Assembly: GCA_947172415.1 (NCBI GenBank)
Contig: OX359190.1
Location: forward strand, 3,472,001 to 3,536,000
Reading direction: 5' to 3'
DNA length: 64,000 bases
From: Chondrosia reniformis
Taxonomy: Eukaryota > Porifera > Demospongiae > Chondrillida > Chondrillidae
Below, one piece after another: positions 48,617 through 59,006 of the stretch. A program made the position numbers and the translations under genes. Within the stretch, counting starts at the first letter, position 1. Each line of letters starts with the position of its first letter. Under the pieces are notes generated by a model that was given only the letters and a program-made list of their open reading frames with translations, was not told where the DNA came from and did no database searches.

Positions 48617-48781
48617 ATGGCCAAATATAGTAAAGTTGAACAACTTATTCTTAATAAATGTTATAAAGTAACAAACACTCAAATTGTCAATTGTTCCAAA
48701 ACATTTAAAGTTATGTACATGACAAGACATGCTGTACATGGCCCAGTGGAGAAGAAGAGAAGGAGAAACTCTGAATCCTAA
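48617..48781 (+). other. Small 54-codon open frame, U3 only
   Basis: ATG at 48617 reads MAKYSKVEQLILNKCYKVTN and ends VEKKRRRNSES with TAA at 48779-48781, a basic C-terminus. In U1 and U2 the same DNA contains a 35-40 bp segment (AACTAAAAGCAGTCTAGTAT) that breaks the frame right after MAKYRN or MSKYRN. No Kozak-like or splice support is seen. It is probably a chance frame created by a deletion in a repeat block. Confidence 0.2.
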
Positions 48782-49629
48782 TCCAAAACACTTGCTATGT
48801 TTAGTTCCCTATAGGCCTTCACTCTAAAGTAGATGTAGCATGTACGAAAAATGGTATATTAGATTATTCCTACAGTATGTACATAATTTTATGCACAGTG
48901 CAAGTTGTGTTTATAAACAAACACACAATTAAAAGGTCACTAATTATCAAACTGGAATACTTGGTTCAATCAATTTTAGAAGTAAGCTTCAATATTCAAA
49001 AAGATGAGATGTTTTCAAATCAATTGCAATACCATACGTTTTAGGAACTATCGGAAATAATTAATTTCTTCCCTTATACGTTTGTTATAGTACTAAAAGT
49101 GACACATAACACATTTATGGATAAACAGTAGCTTCACAAGAATGTTGAGGAACAATAGGTAACCATTAATCACAACTCAGTCAATCCCACAAGTGTATGC
49201 ATAAGGATATTTCAGTAGTGTTTAAATTAGGAAAATTTGATAGCCTGCATAAACTAAATCATTGTGGCCTTTGAAGGCTGTGCTAACACAGTGGTATCTT
49301 AGTTGTGGGTACGTGGTCTACTTTTCCAAGACCTTTTACACGTTACTCCCAACACAATCAATGTATACATACATATCAGGCCATACGTAGGTATACAAAT
49401 GATGATTCAGCAACTAAATCAATGTATCCTTTTAATGGTTTATCCTTTGACTTTTGAGTGTCTATAGAAACAATATTAGTAACTCTTTGAATCAATTCAC
49501 ATGTGAGTAGGTGTTGGTAGGAGGCTAATTGCATTGTATGTTTATGGACATGAAAAGAGGTTGAATAATTTATGTATCACCAAAATTCTCAAAATATTTA
49601 TATGTAGATGGCCATTTTTCTTTAGAGAG

Positions 49630-49765
49630 TTTTTTTCTTCTCGATTTTTCTATCTACCAAACGTTTCAACCCTGGGGGTCTTCTTCAGTGACCAAAGTCG
49701 AAAGATGAACCTTTACAAACATAAGTTCGACACAGTTAGAAGAAACCCTTATTCTATTAATGTAG
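49630..49765 (-). mobile_element. Retroelement fragment with hammerhead-like hairpin, U3
   Basis: Contains CTGAAGAAGACCCCCAGGGT then TGAAACG on the minus strand (49688-49660), next to a segment encoding MNLYKHKFDTVRRNPYSI on the plus strand (49706 onward). The same two modules occur at 54160-54315 and a weak match at 57870-57915. It interrupts the foldback element. Penelope-like or other retroelement origin is possible. Confidence 0.4.
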
Positions 49766-50631
49766 TATATCATTCTCAAATGATAAGAATTCTACATTCT
49801 CGATGATAATGTTACTGAAAAAAACTATTTTACTGTATCTTTATGCTACTTGAACAAGGAACACCAGATTTAAAAACACGGTACCTCTCTCAGTCGAATG
49901 ATCTGACTAGTACTATGACAACATATTCACTGCTAAATGGCTGTAAGTATAAAGACTTAATTGGTAGCAATTTACCTTTCTGCTGTTGGCAAGTGGCTCA
50001 ACTAACAATCTATAACAAATCACTTGTACGTACACAGGACGAGAAAACATTCAAGTTGAAACATACGTACGTACGTAGGTCTACATACACGAGACAATAA
50101 ATACTCTAAGTAATCAGACAATGAAGCTAACAATTCTAGTGGGTAATACTTCGAACGCTTTACTTTCTCCCTTCAAATGTAAAGAGCAAGGAAGATTTAA
50201 CAGTCTTCGTTAGTGGAAACACTTAAACACGTACGTATCAGCCCTCGTAGGACAAACTCGTACGAGAACATTAATCTAAAGCAATACAAGTCTTGTAAAC
50301 ATTGAAAATAGGAAATAAAACCTTCTAATGTTTCTATTTTAAAGTGTACGCGAAACGCACAACAAATGTCATAACTTGTACAGTAATTACATTACAATCT
50401 ATTTGACTTTATTTATCTCTCTTACAACTTGTAATCATCTGCCTAAGATCTAGACGTTAACGACTATTTTCACTGATAAAATGGCCGACTTTTGGCTGCC
50501 AAATAAAACTTCGTAGCAATTTTACTCAAATTGTTACTTAGTTAGCAGTTTATTAATTGTGTCTATTCATTATGCGCTCCTGCAACATCTTATAATTAAT
50601 CACACAAACGTACACAGGACGAGAATTTTTT

Positions 50632-51745
50632 TATTATTATTATTATTATTATTGATTTAAGTGCTTCATGTGCAGTTGCACACTAGGGCTAAATTTGCCC
50701 AATGCAGCACTATATACAATAAACATTGACACCAGTATATGCATATACACACAGAAACAGTTCTGATTATCACCCCATACAACAGACAGTTATATATGTC
50801 TGTCTATACATCTTCCTCTTAGTCCACTACGTAGCCCCAAACCAGCTCTTTAATCTTTCCAGTCTCCAATAATCATGGTGCCATAGTGATTCCACCTCCA
50901 CCAATAACTTTTCTGAGCTGTTAAGCTCAAACCACCATATATATTTACCGTTCCTTCTCTTGAAAAGTCTTTCTACTTTTACCCCCCTTGCTTTGTCAGT
51001 ACCAATGCAGACACCAATTTCTTTTTGGACCTGATTTACATTTATTAGCCTGCCAGTCCCCCACAACTTCCTAATTCCCTTCTTTCTTCTTTTACCCTCT
51101 GCTGAATTCAAAGTGCCAGCAGTCAATACCATTTCCACTTCAGAATCTTTACCAACAAAAGTTCCTTGTTTCTTCATCTCAGTGCTTGTGCTCTCCAGTT
51201 TGCCGATTAGAGTTCTAATTTCCACACATCTCTCTTCAGTCCTTTGTGTTAATTCATCGATTCTAACTGCCATTTCCTCCTGTAAAGAGCTAAGACTTTC
51301 CTGCACTTCTGCAGTCGCTTTGCAACTGACCTCGACTCTGTCTAAAAGCGCTTGCCACCGCATCAAAATGTTGGTCGAGCAAAAGAAGCAAAGGAAGTGC
51401 ACGTCATCCTTAGCGACAACCACCTGAGCCACTCGGTAGCAAGTAGGATGCGACCAGCATGTGCAGCCCTCGCAACAAACCCAGTCTCTCTTGTCCTTAG
51501 CTGCTGACTCTCTGTTCTTCCCGCAAATACAGTTAATAACGTCCGTTTTGCACGGAGTGTTTGCCGACTCTCCCTCCTGCCTTACAACTGCGCTTCCCGT
51601 AAAACTCCCTCTGCACCTTCGCGTGGGTGTCTCAAGCGCTCCCAAAGCACCTTTATCTAGCAAATTTGCCTGTCTTGCATCATTTACTGGCATTTTACCA
51701 CCACAACAAATCGACTACTTCTTCTCCAAACGTATCCTAGCAACT
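50632..51745 (-). mobile_element. LINE-derived element carrying a PHD-finger ORF1
   Basis: The element runs on the minus strand from about 51745 and ends in an (AAT)n tail at 50662-50632, typical of several non-LTR retrotransposons. It contains the single-exon ORF at 51693-50827 and a 3' untranslated region of about 190 bp. No reverse transcriptase is present, so it is a non-autonomous or incomplete insertion. It interrupts the U3 spacer at ACACAGGACGAGAA. A target duplication could not be checked because the far side is not the same locus. Confidence 0.65.
50827..51693 (-). CDS. PHD-finger ORF1-like protein, 288 residues
   Basis: An intronless frame starting at the ATG at 51693. Residues 55-105 form a C4HC3 PHD finger: Cys55, Cys57, Cys73/74, Cys77, His82, Cys85, Cys102, Cys105 (motifs CICGKN, CCEGC, SHPTCYRV, CFFC). 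A coiled-coil-like stretch follows (about 125-175: LQEEMAVRIDELTQRTEERC), then a basic segment (EGKRRKKGIRK) and a C-terminal region WWFELNSSEKLL. PHD plus coiled coil is a known ORF1 layout in CR1-like LINEs, where it aids ribonucleoprotein assembly; that assignment is by analogy. The intact frame suggests a recent insertion. Confidence 0.75.
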   Translation of the reverse strand: MPVNDARQANLLDKGALGALETPTRRCRGSFTGSAVVRQEGESANTPCKTDVINCICGKNRESAAKDKRDWVCCEGCTCWSHPTCYRVAQVVVAKDDVHFLCFFCSTNILMRWQALLDRVEVSCKATAEVQESLSSLQEEMAVRIDELTQRTEERCVEIRTLIGKLESTSTEMKKQGTFVGKDSEVEMVLTAGTLNSAEGKRRKKGIRKLWGTGRLINVNQVQKEIGVCIGTDKARGVKVERLFKRRNGKYIWWFELNSSEKLLVEVESLWHHDYWRLERLKSWFGAT

Positions 51746-52227
51746 ATATAAACTATACATAAGACAAGCTGACAGAGATTGCCCAAGTAATCTTTCACAG
51801 ATGTTCAAATGAGCCTTATGAAATTCAGTGTAACCTCTCTAGGATGGTCACTTATGTACTTAGACACATATTATGTGGTGTAGAGAGTACATACTATTCC
51901 TATATAGTACTCCCGTACTCTCTGATAGTGGCCACTTCAAATACATTTCCTTTGAAAACTATGACATTATTTGTTCGTTACAAAATACATATACAGTTGG
52001 TAGACCATACAAGTTTACCAGACTAGATATGAGAGATGTGACTTGTGGAGACACTGACCTGTGGCACAAGACCAGAGTCCCCCAGTCTTCCGCCTCCCTC
52101 AAACCATCCTGGACCGTAAAAGAACACTTTAAACTTGTTTTTCAATCCCTCAATGTTCCAAGCAGTCTTTAGGATGTATATGTAGTGAAAGTACTGAACG
52201 TAGAGTGTGTTGAAGGAATTGGTGAAC
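51746..52227. other. Unassigned stretch before the microsatellite
   Basis: No homologue elsewhere in the window and no convincing exon. Short open frames on the plus strand (51844-52172) lack recognisable motifs. Confidence 0.4.
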
Positions 52228-52487
52228 AGATGGATGGGTGGATGGATGGATGGGTGGGTGGATGGATGGGTGGGTGGATGGATGGGTGGGTGGATGGATG
52301 GGTGGGTGGATGGATGGGTGAATGGAGGGATGGATGAATGGATGGATGGATGGATTAATGGATGGATGGATGGATTAATGGATGGATGGATGGATGGATG
52401 GATGGATGGATGGATGGATGGATGGATGGATGGATGGATTAATGGATGGATGGATGGATGGATGGATTAATGGATGGATGGGTGAGT
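52228..52487. repeat. (ATGG)n microsatellite
   Basis: About 260 bp of GATGGATGGGTGG-type tetranucleotides. It is the reverse-complement class of the CCAT/ATCC arrays found at the block junctions. It fortuitously encodes a Trp-Met-Asp-Gly repeat frame. Confidence 0.95.
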
Positions 52488-52643
52488 GGAGAACATACCT
52501 TTTCCATGTTTTCTGCTATCTTAAGTCTACCTTGATATCTACCTACAGTTTCCATGGCAACCTCAAAGGAAGAAGCCTCTACTAAGGAACACATCCGATG
52601 TAAACATTCAGACAATGCATTTCATCTCTCTTCTTCCAAGAGT

Positions 52644-53811
52644 AGCTTCACTCTACATTAGTGAGACGAGGAGGATATGACACGACTAGGCACTTCACTC
52701 TACATTAGTGAGACGAGAAGGATATGACACGACTAGGCACTTCACTCTACATTAGTGAGACGAGGAGGATATGACACGACTAGGCACTTCACTCTACATT
52801 AGTGAGACGAGGAGGATATGACACGACTAGGCACTTCACTCTACATTAGTGAGACGAGGAGGATATGACACGACTAGGCACTTCACTCTACATTAGTGAG
52901 ACGAGGAGGATATGACACGACTAGGCACTTCACTCTACATTAGTGAGACGAGGAGGATATGACACGACTAGGCACTTCACTCTACATTAGTGAGACGAGG
53001 AGGATATGACACGACTAGGCACTTCACTCTACATTAGTGAGACGAGGAGGATATGACACGACTAGGCACTTCACTCTACATTAGTGAGACGAGGAGGATA
53101 TGACACGACTAGGCACTTCACTCTACATTAGTGAGACGAGGAGGATATGACACGACTAAGGCACTTCACTCTACATTAGTGAGACGAGGAGGATATGACA
53201 CGACTAGGCACTTCACTCTACATTAGTGAGACGAGGAGGATATGACACGACTAGGCACTTCACTCTACATTAGTGAGACGAGGAGGATATGACACGACTA
53301 GGCACTTCACTCTACATTAGTGAGACGAGGAGGATATGACACGACTAGGCACTTCACTCTACATTAGTGAGACGAGGAGGATATGACACGACTAGGCACT
53401 TCACTCTACATTAGTGAGACGAGGAGGATATGACACGACTAGGCACTTCACTCTACATTAGTGAGACGAGGAGGATATGACACGACTAGGCACTTCACTC
53501 TACATTAGTGAGACGAGGAGGATATGACACGACTAAGGCACTTCACTCTACATTAGTGAGACGAGGAGGATATGACACGACTAGGCATTTCACTCTACAT
53601 TAGTGAGACGAGGAGGATATGACACGACTAGGCACTTCACTCTACATTAGTGAGACGAGGAGGATATGACACGACTAGGCACTTCACTCTACATTAGTGA
53701 GACGAGGAGGATATGACACGACTAGGCACTTCACTCTACATTAGTGAGACGAGGAGGATATGACACGACTAGGCACTTCACTCTACATTAGTGAGACGAG
53801 GAGGATATGAG
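52644..53811. repeat. 47-bp minisatellite, about 25 copies
   Basis: Monomer starts at CACTTCACTCTACATTAGTG and ends ATGACACGACTAGG, 47 bp, measured from consecutive starts at 52691 and 52738. Copies are almost identical. Two 48-bp variants (CTAAGG instead of CTAGG) lie 377 bp apart (about 53157 and 53534), that is eight monomers apart. The first full copy has GAGAAGG and one late copy has GGCATTTC. 47 is not a multiple of three, so it is non-coding. Confidence 0.97.
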
Positions 53812-54475
53812 ACAAGTACGCAAGTCAATAAAGTAACTATGTACATGAAAAGGGTCAATTTGGGTGATCTGGATCATTTAAAGGTTTTAATACTGATGTA
53901 CATATTATAGAGTAACCAGCCACTTGGAAAGCTACGTATAGTTCAGATCTCATTAGAAGAGTCAAAGGGCTCTGTACAATTGATAACACCCGTTTCCCTG
54001 TTATAATAAAATTTAATTCTTTTTCCTCATAATATGTGTAAATAATCCTTTTCTCACACCTTGATAATTTACTAGTAAGCTATGAGATCCGGAACCAAAG
54101 GAGGCACAAGAGTACGTATATCTGGTGGAGTACATTTGTAATATGAGGGTGACTGCTTCACAGTTGAATGAGGACATAATGGAATAAGGATTTCTTCTAA
54201 CTGTGTTGAACTTATCTTTGTAAAGGTTCATCTTTCGACTTTGGGAGCGTCTAGAGACCCAGTTTTTCTTGTTGTTCTTTCTGCCAAACGTTTCGACCCT
54301 GGGGGTCTTCTTCAGTGACTGATGTTGGTCTTCAAGGTGTCTTCATTTGATGAGGTAATTGAAAATGGCGGGAAAAGATGCTATAAACAAGAACAATATG
54401 ATAGTAATAATATGATACGTTTTACATAGTTTTACTTTTCTGCAATTCTGCTCCTTATGGCTTGCACTACTGAGT
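53812..54475 (-). mobile_element. Retroelement fragment with hammerhead-like hairpin
   Basis: On the minus strand 54318-54013 is one open stretch beginning SLKKTPRVETFGRKNNKKNW and containing MNLYKDKFNTVRRNPYSI, related to the fragment at 49630-49765. Its start overlaps the motif CTGAAGA, GACCC-CCA-GGGTC stem, GAAACG (54315-54289), which resembles a hammerhead core with a perfect helix II. The rest of the interval shows nothing recognisable. Confidence 0.4.
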
Positions 54476-54701
54476 CCTACACATAAGAATTGACATCAAA
54501 CACCAAACACTTCACAAACAACTTGTTAGGCAAGCTACACGTATGTACATACAGAGCTGCTGTGATAGTTGGAATTGGTGTGTTTCCTAGGCAACCATAG
54601 AGGTGGGATTCATAGCTACAAAATGTAACTCTAAATTTGATATGGAATTTGGAACAGAAAAAACACTCAAATTTTGACTGATCACCTTCATTAACACTTA
54701 C

Positions 54702-55114
54702 ATCAACAGGGTTATACTCTTCTCTTATACATGGTCTCTCTTTTTGTAAAGATTCACATAAAATTTCCAGCTTATTCGCTTTCTCTACCAGTTGCTCAAT
54801 CTCTGCATCTTTCTGGCGTATCTTATCAAGTAAGGATGCATTGCCTGTGCTGATATCGTCAAGAAGGCACAGCATAGTCGCACGCAGTGAGGTGGCCGCC
54901 AAACTGTCCAAAACGGTAACATCTGTATTCAGAGACATTACAAGCGCGGTTCATACTTCATTGGACTCGCCACACACTAAATACACAAAACACTTGCAGT
55001 TAGTCTACCTTCTGAAGGAAGGTTATTCAGGTCGACTGGTTTGATCTTCACTGCACTGTAGCCAGCTTCCTCTATTCGATGATTGACAACGGACCAGTGG
55101 TCATACTTATCCAT
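54702..55114 (-). CDS. Small coiled-coil protein gene
   Basis: Exon 1 55114-55009 starts MDKYDHWSVVNHRIEEAGYS and ends ...NLPSE at a GTAGAC donor. The best phase-matched acceptor is at 54923, giving exon 2 54922-54702 (VTVLDSLAATSLRATMLCLL, then a heptad-like LLDKIRQKDAEIEQLVEKAN) and a GTAAGT donor after YNPVD. If that donor is not used, the frame reads on to a stop at 54477. The coiled coil suggests dimerisation; the family is not recognised. Decayed copies exist in U1 (7440-7990) and, as scraps, in U2 (about 24420-24560), always just downstream of a CARD module. More 3' exons may lie below 54700. Confidence 0.55.
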
Positions 55115-55145
55115 TTTATGTTCTAAACTACGTACAGATATCGGT

Positions 55146-55332
55146 AGATGGCACATGTACAGAGTACTGAAATGATTACGCAATATACTATAAAACATAT
55201 ATACTATATAATATATAATATAATATAATATAATATTATATAGTACATATACTATATTATATTATATTATATAGTATATTTGTTATATAATATATTGCGT
55301 AATCATTTCAGTACTCTGTATATGTGCCATCT
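55146..55332. mobile_element. Long palindromic MITE
   Basis: The left arm AGATGGCACATGTACAGAGT... (about 41 bp to ...CGCAATAT) is the near-perfect inverse of the right arm ending ...GTGCCATCT at 55332. The centre is nearly pure AT (TATAATATAATA). The element could fold into a single long hairpin. Confidence 0.85.
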
Positions 55333-55830
55333 GCCCAGATTTCTCTTTCCACTAGACCTTGCCACCATATTTCCAAACGCTTTTCGCCTCTATAGATAAG
55401 CGATAACACAAGTGTTACATCAAGATTTTAACAAGCTGCTGAAGGAGATATACGCATATATACATTAATCAAGGACATTAATTAGTACTATTATTATTAT
55501 ATATTCAAGTGAACCATGTATATGTGCAAAATACTCTCATGCATCACTAATTAAACCAAAAGAAACAGAAAACCTTGTAAATAAATTGTAGTTCTCAGAA
55601 AATACATTTACAAATGTCTGAATTATCAATGCAAAGTTGTCCAATTCTCTAGACCGTTCCAATTGATCGAACTTAAATCGTGATCGTGACGTTAACTCTT
55701 TACCAGAATCATGATCGATTGAAAGCCATTTTGTTATATAAAATATTGCAAAAATGTTCATTTACATATAATACATTATAAAAGATATACATAACTAATG
55801 TACTAAATAGTACGTAAACTAAAGAGTTAA

Positions 55831-58800
55831 TTACAAATGAAAAACAAGTGAAAGTTGCTTGTCCTCTTGTAGTTTCTGGAGAATCTCTTCATGTACCGGA
55901 TACTTGACAGATGTATCTTGAAGCACTTTACAAAACAGCCTCAATGTCTCCTCTGTACCAGTACTCAGGAGGTGACGGAGAAAGATTACATTGGATTCTT
56001 CTCTGCTCTTTGCTGCTTTGATTTCATCGTAAACCTTGTCTGTAATTAGTGGCTTTCCACCCACTCCCTGGTATAGTTCGTTGACTATGTTGCCAGTGGC
56101 GAGGTTTTCAACAAGGTAAACCCAGTGTTTGGCCCGTAAGGTCTGCTTCCAACTGCCTCCTTTACCACTACACTCTCCCGAGTTGTCAGATGGTGTTGGC
56201 TGTCTAACAACTTCAGGTCCTCCAGTACAGGATTTGGATTGTATTGCTTCTTTCCAATTGTCTGGAACATCTACACAACAAATGAATTTACAACAATCAT
56301 TACATCATGTAAGAAACAACAGTTTTAAATACAATCTTCTATCTGTAGTCTGTAAATTACTACATGTACAGGTAGCAGGAACAGAAAAAAATTAAAATAT
56401 ACACTCAATCCTCCCTTATCCAGGCACATTGGGACTGGACCCTGTCCATAACTTATGATCAAATATGCCCGGAACTCAGAAAACACGAAGAATATATAGC
56501 TGCTTTTTATGCAAATTGAGTAAGCTATGACGCTTGCTGTGTGAAGAAAATGAATTTCAAAATTGACTTCACCCTTCGCTGCCGAACTTGTCAACTTTTA
56601 TGATTCTCGGTGACTAACAAGAACGGTAAATATGTTTGCCTTCAAAAAAATGGACCTCGAATAGGACATACGTATGCCATTGCCCTTTAGTTAACTTGCT
56701 GACTCAGCAACCGCTTCATGCTGCCCGGTAGAGGGATGTGCCTGTATCTGGGGGATCCGGATAAGGGAGGATTGAGTGCATAAACAGCATTATTTCAAAT
56801 GACATACCTACGAATGTTCATGTTATATACGTACATGCATGAATTGTATAGTTATGCATTGCAGGACCCCAGGTAGAGAATAGGGTCAATGAACGCATTG
56901 AAGAATGCATGACCAAGATAAAGAACAAGAAAAAGACAAAGATTCCCAGGGCCAATGATGAAGGGTGGAATTCCTAGAAACAGCTGTCTGGCCCAGTGGA
57001 GCAGAAGAAGAAAGAGAAGACTCCTGTATCTTCATCCAAAGCATAGGCATAGCATGTAGGAAAATGGTGTATTATATATTTCACGTATATACGTATATAG
57101 GATACCTTGCTGATGTCTTGTTAGAGCTTTAGCTCCTGAATCATCCTTGAAGGTTGAACCTATATGCAACAGATGTAGATTTTAAGAGGAACTAATTGAC
57201 AGATCAAACAAATTACAACTTACCTTTTATATTTGTAGAAAGATAACAATGAAAACTGAAACTGTCAATAGATGAAACTCCTTGTAGAGACACATTTTCA
57301 TAAGGTGAATCTTTAGAAGTGGACCCACAATTTGGTACAAGAGTGAGAAATGGGGGATACATATCCACTTCAAAGTCATCTTTTAATTTCTTTTTATTTC
57401 CGATTGGATACACAATATCTTCCTTCTCAATCTGTATATATACACAATATAAGGCCAATCCATGATACTAAATAAGTGAACGGAAACACATGCATGTTGC
57501 TAGTTATATCACATTCTAAAGGAAGACGTATACACTCAACATTTTCAAAAGTATAAGTTTTTGCAATGTGAATTTTGTATATCTTAGTTGGTGACCTCTT
57601 TAACTACATAAGTATGTATAATAAGAGGGCTATACATACAATTCACCTTAAAGGACAGACTAAATTAGAAGGAAAATGATTTACGTATGTAGATCACAAA
57701 TCCTTTAATGTGGAAAATCTCAAGGTAGATGACCAGCATATTCAAGGTGTCCTTCAAATGGAGATTTCAGTGTATTAATTTTAAGGCAGGTCAACCTCAA
57801 ATATTAATTTAATAAATTTATTATAGCAAAAATAAAGCAAAGCATCTTTAGATGCTCTGCAAGTCGAAAGATGGTCCAACTACATGATAAGTTTGACGCA
57901 GTTTTATTCTATTAAGGGAATTAATATTAGTTAAATTTGGATGATAATACATTAATTTACCCCTTTTAAGTTATATACACTATACAGCAATAGTCATTGA
58001 AATTCCTCAAAACACATCCATTTTAAACTACTGTATTACATGTATATGGAATCCTGTGTACTACTAACCTGTAAAGGTCCAGTAATTACACCATGGCAAC
58101 CAGACTCCAGCTTACACTTCAATATTTCTCCCCCTTCCAAAAATTTGAATTGACAAGGCTGTCCAACTCTGCTAAAAACTTTCCAATGCTTTTTTAATAT
58201 CTAGAGGATGCACATAAATTAAGTAAAACTAGAAAACATTTCTATAAAAAGAAAACACAAACCTGGATCCAAACATTATGTTTGTAAGTAGCAGCTATTC
58301 GTGTGGTTATACTATTATCCTTTGACTCCCACTTCCAAGCAGAAGCAAGATACTCAAAAGGATCATTTAAACATGAAGCTTTAGTAAAGAGGGTGCAGTG
58401 TCCTGTGATGAGGAAATCCCTGCCATTACCGGTCCCTTCATAGTCCTCAAATGTGAACTTGTTATTCACAGGAGAGTGAGGTGCCATCATCATCTTCACT
58501 TTGTCAGCGTCTGCACTCCAGTGAGGAAGGTGGAGGGTGATGGGACTCTTGATGTCTTTACTGTTGTAGTGGATGTACACCACAGGGCTGGCCAGTTTAT
58601 GACCATCTGGTGCCACCAGAGGACCATCCATTATAATACCATATCTGATCTGCACCTTCCTCTTCTCAGCAACAGCTCCCTCTGGTACCTCCAGATGAGT
58701 GACGTCACTCTCCATCGGTCTGTCCCCTTCCGGTTCTAAACTGAACCTTCCTCCAGTTTGGTCTACTTGAAGAGACTCTATCCCAAATGGGATCCAACAC

Positions 58801-59006
58801 AGCTGGTCTAGTTGCTCTTCATGGTCTGTGAATTAGACAATGTAACAGAAGCATGCAGTACTCATACATAAGAGGTTATTTAGGATCCATATACCGTAAA
58901 TAATTAATGTATTGCACACATACGTACATACGTACATACAGTATACGTACGCACCTAATTCATGAGAGGAGGGATCCAGTGACTCAGAACCAGACACTAG
59001 GGAACT
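55831..59006 (-). CDS. ZU5 domain-CARD protein
   Basis: Six exons with matching phases: 59006-58955, 58825-58263, 58200-58069, 57431-57224, 57159-57106 and 56270-55831 (TAA), about 482 residues. Exon 2 holds a ZU5 domain (TGGRFSLEPEGDR, SDVTHLEVPEGAVAEKR, then VVYIHYNSKDIKSPITLHLP), the fold found in UNC5, ankyrin and PIDD proteins. Exons 3-4 may be a UPA-like segment (HWKVFSRVGQPCQFKFLEGG, EVDMYPPFLTLVPNC), and exon 5 is a short linker. The last exon fuses the Cys-containing linker (KSCTGGPEVVRQPTPSDNSG) with a CARD-like domain (VNELYQGVGGKPLITDKVYD, RHLLSTGTEETLRLFC) homologous to the 3' exons of the GTPase genes. No lesion was seen. 5' exons are not found and may have been lost at the 59.24-kb junction. 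A death-fold signalling adaptor is the inferred role. Confidence 0.8.
56400..56780. mobile_element. MITE with 22-bp terminal inverted repeats, pogo/Tigger-like ends
   Basis: Left end CACTCAATCCTCCCTTATCC at 56402 and right end GGATAAGGGAGGATTGAGTG at about 56759-56778 are exact inverses, with TA outside both (56398-56399 and 56781-56782). The CCTCCCTTATCCGG-type end resembles pogo/Tigger elements. It lies in the intron between the last two exons of the ZU5-CARD gene and has no coding capacity. Confidence 0.75.
56870..57035. repeat. Dispersed repeat shared with 31480-31630
   Basis: Contains AAGATTCCCAGGGCCAATGATGAAGGGTGG-like sequence and GAAGACTCCTGTATCTTCATC. The reverse complement occurs at 31480-31630 in the U2 spacer. 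Part of it is open (ERIEECMTKIKNKKKTKIP), possibly a LINE ORF1 tail. It is in a ZU5-CARD gene intron. Confidence 0.5.

Larger units (their letters stand above)
37972..50630. repeat. Segmental duplication unit U3 (truncated)
   Basis: Collinear with U1 and U2 from the STAT SH2 exon through the GTPase gene and most of the spacer. It ends at about 50,630, where a LINE ORF1 element and unrelated sequence begin inside the ACACAGGACGAGAA repeat. Its kelch and collagen genes are missing. Confidence 0.88.
47545..50630. other. Repeat-rich spacer, U3
   Basis: Collinear with U1 11430-15970. It holds a mariner-type MITE copy lacking a clean left end (about 48070-48582), the left arm only of the foldback element (about 49565-49620), and a retroelement piece (about 49630-49765) inserted at that point. 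A 54-codon frame at 48617-48781 is listed separately. Confidence 0.55.

Noticed and set aside
52207-52585. Trp-Met-Asp-Gly repeat protein frame
   Set aside because: Pure translation of the ATGG microsatellite; no start context, conservation or splice signals.
52644-53811. CRISPR array
   Set aside because: Monomers are contiguous and almost identical with no unique spacers, and the setting is eukaryotic. It is a minisatellite.
58398-58739. 113-codon plus-strand frame
   Set aside because: Antisense of the ZU5 exon, which has domain motifs and matching splice phases.
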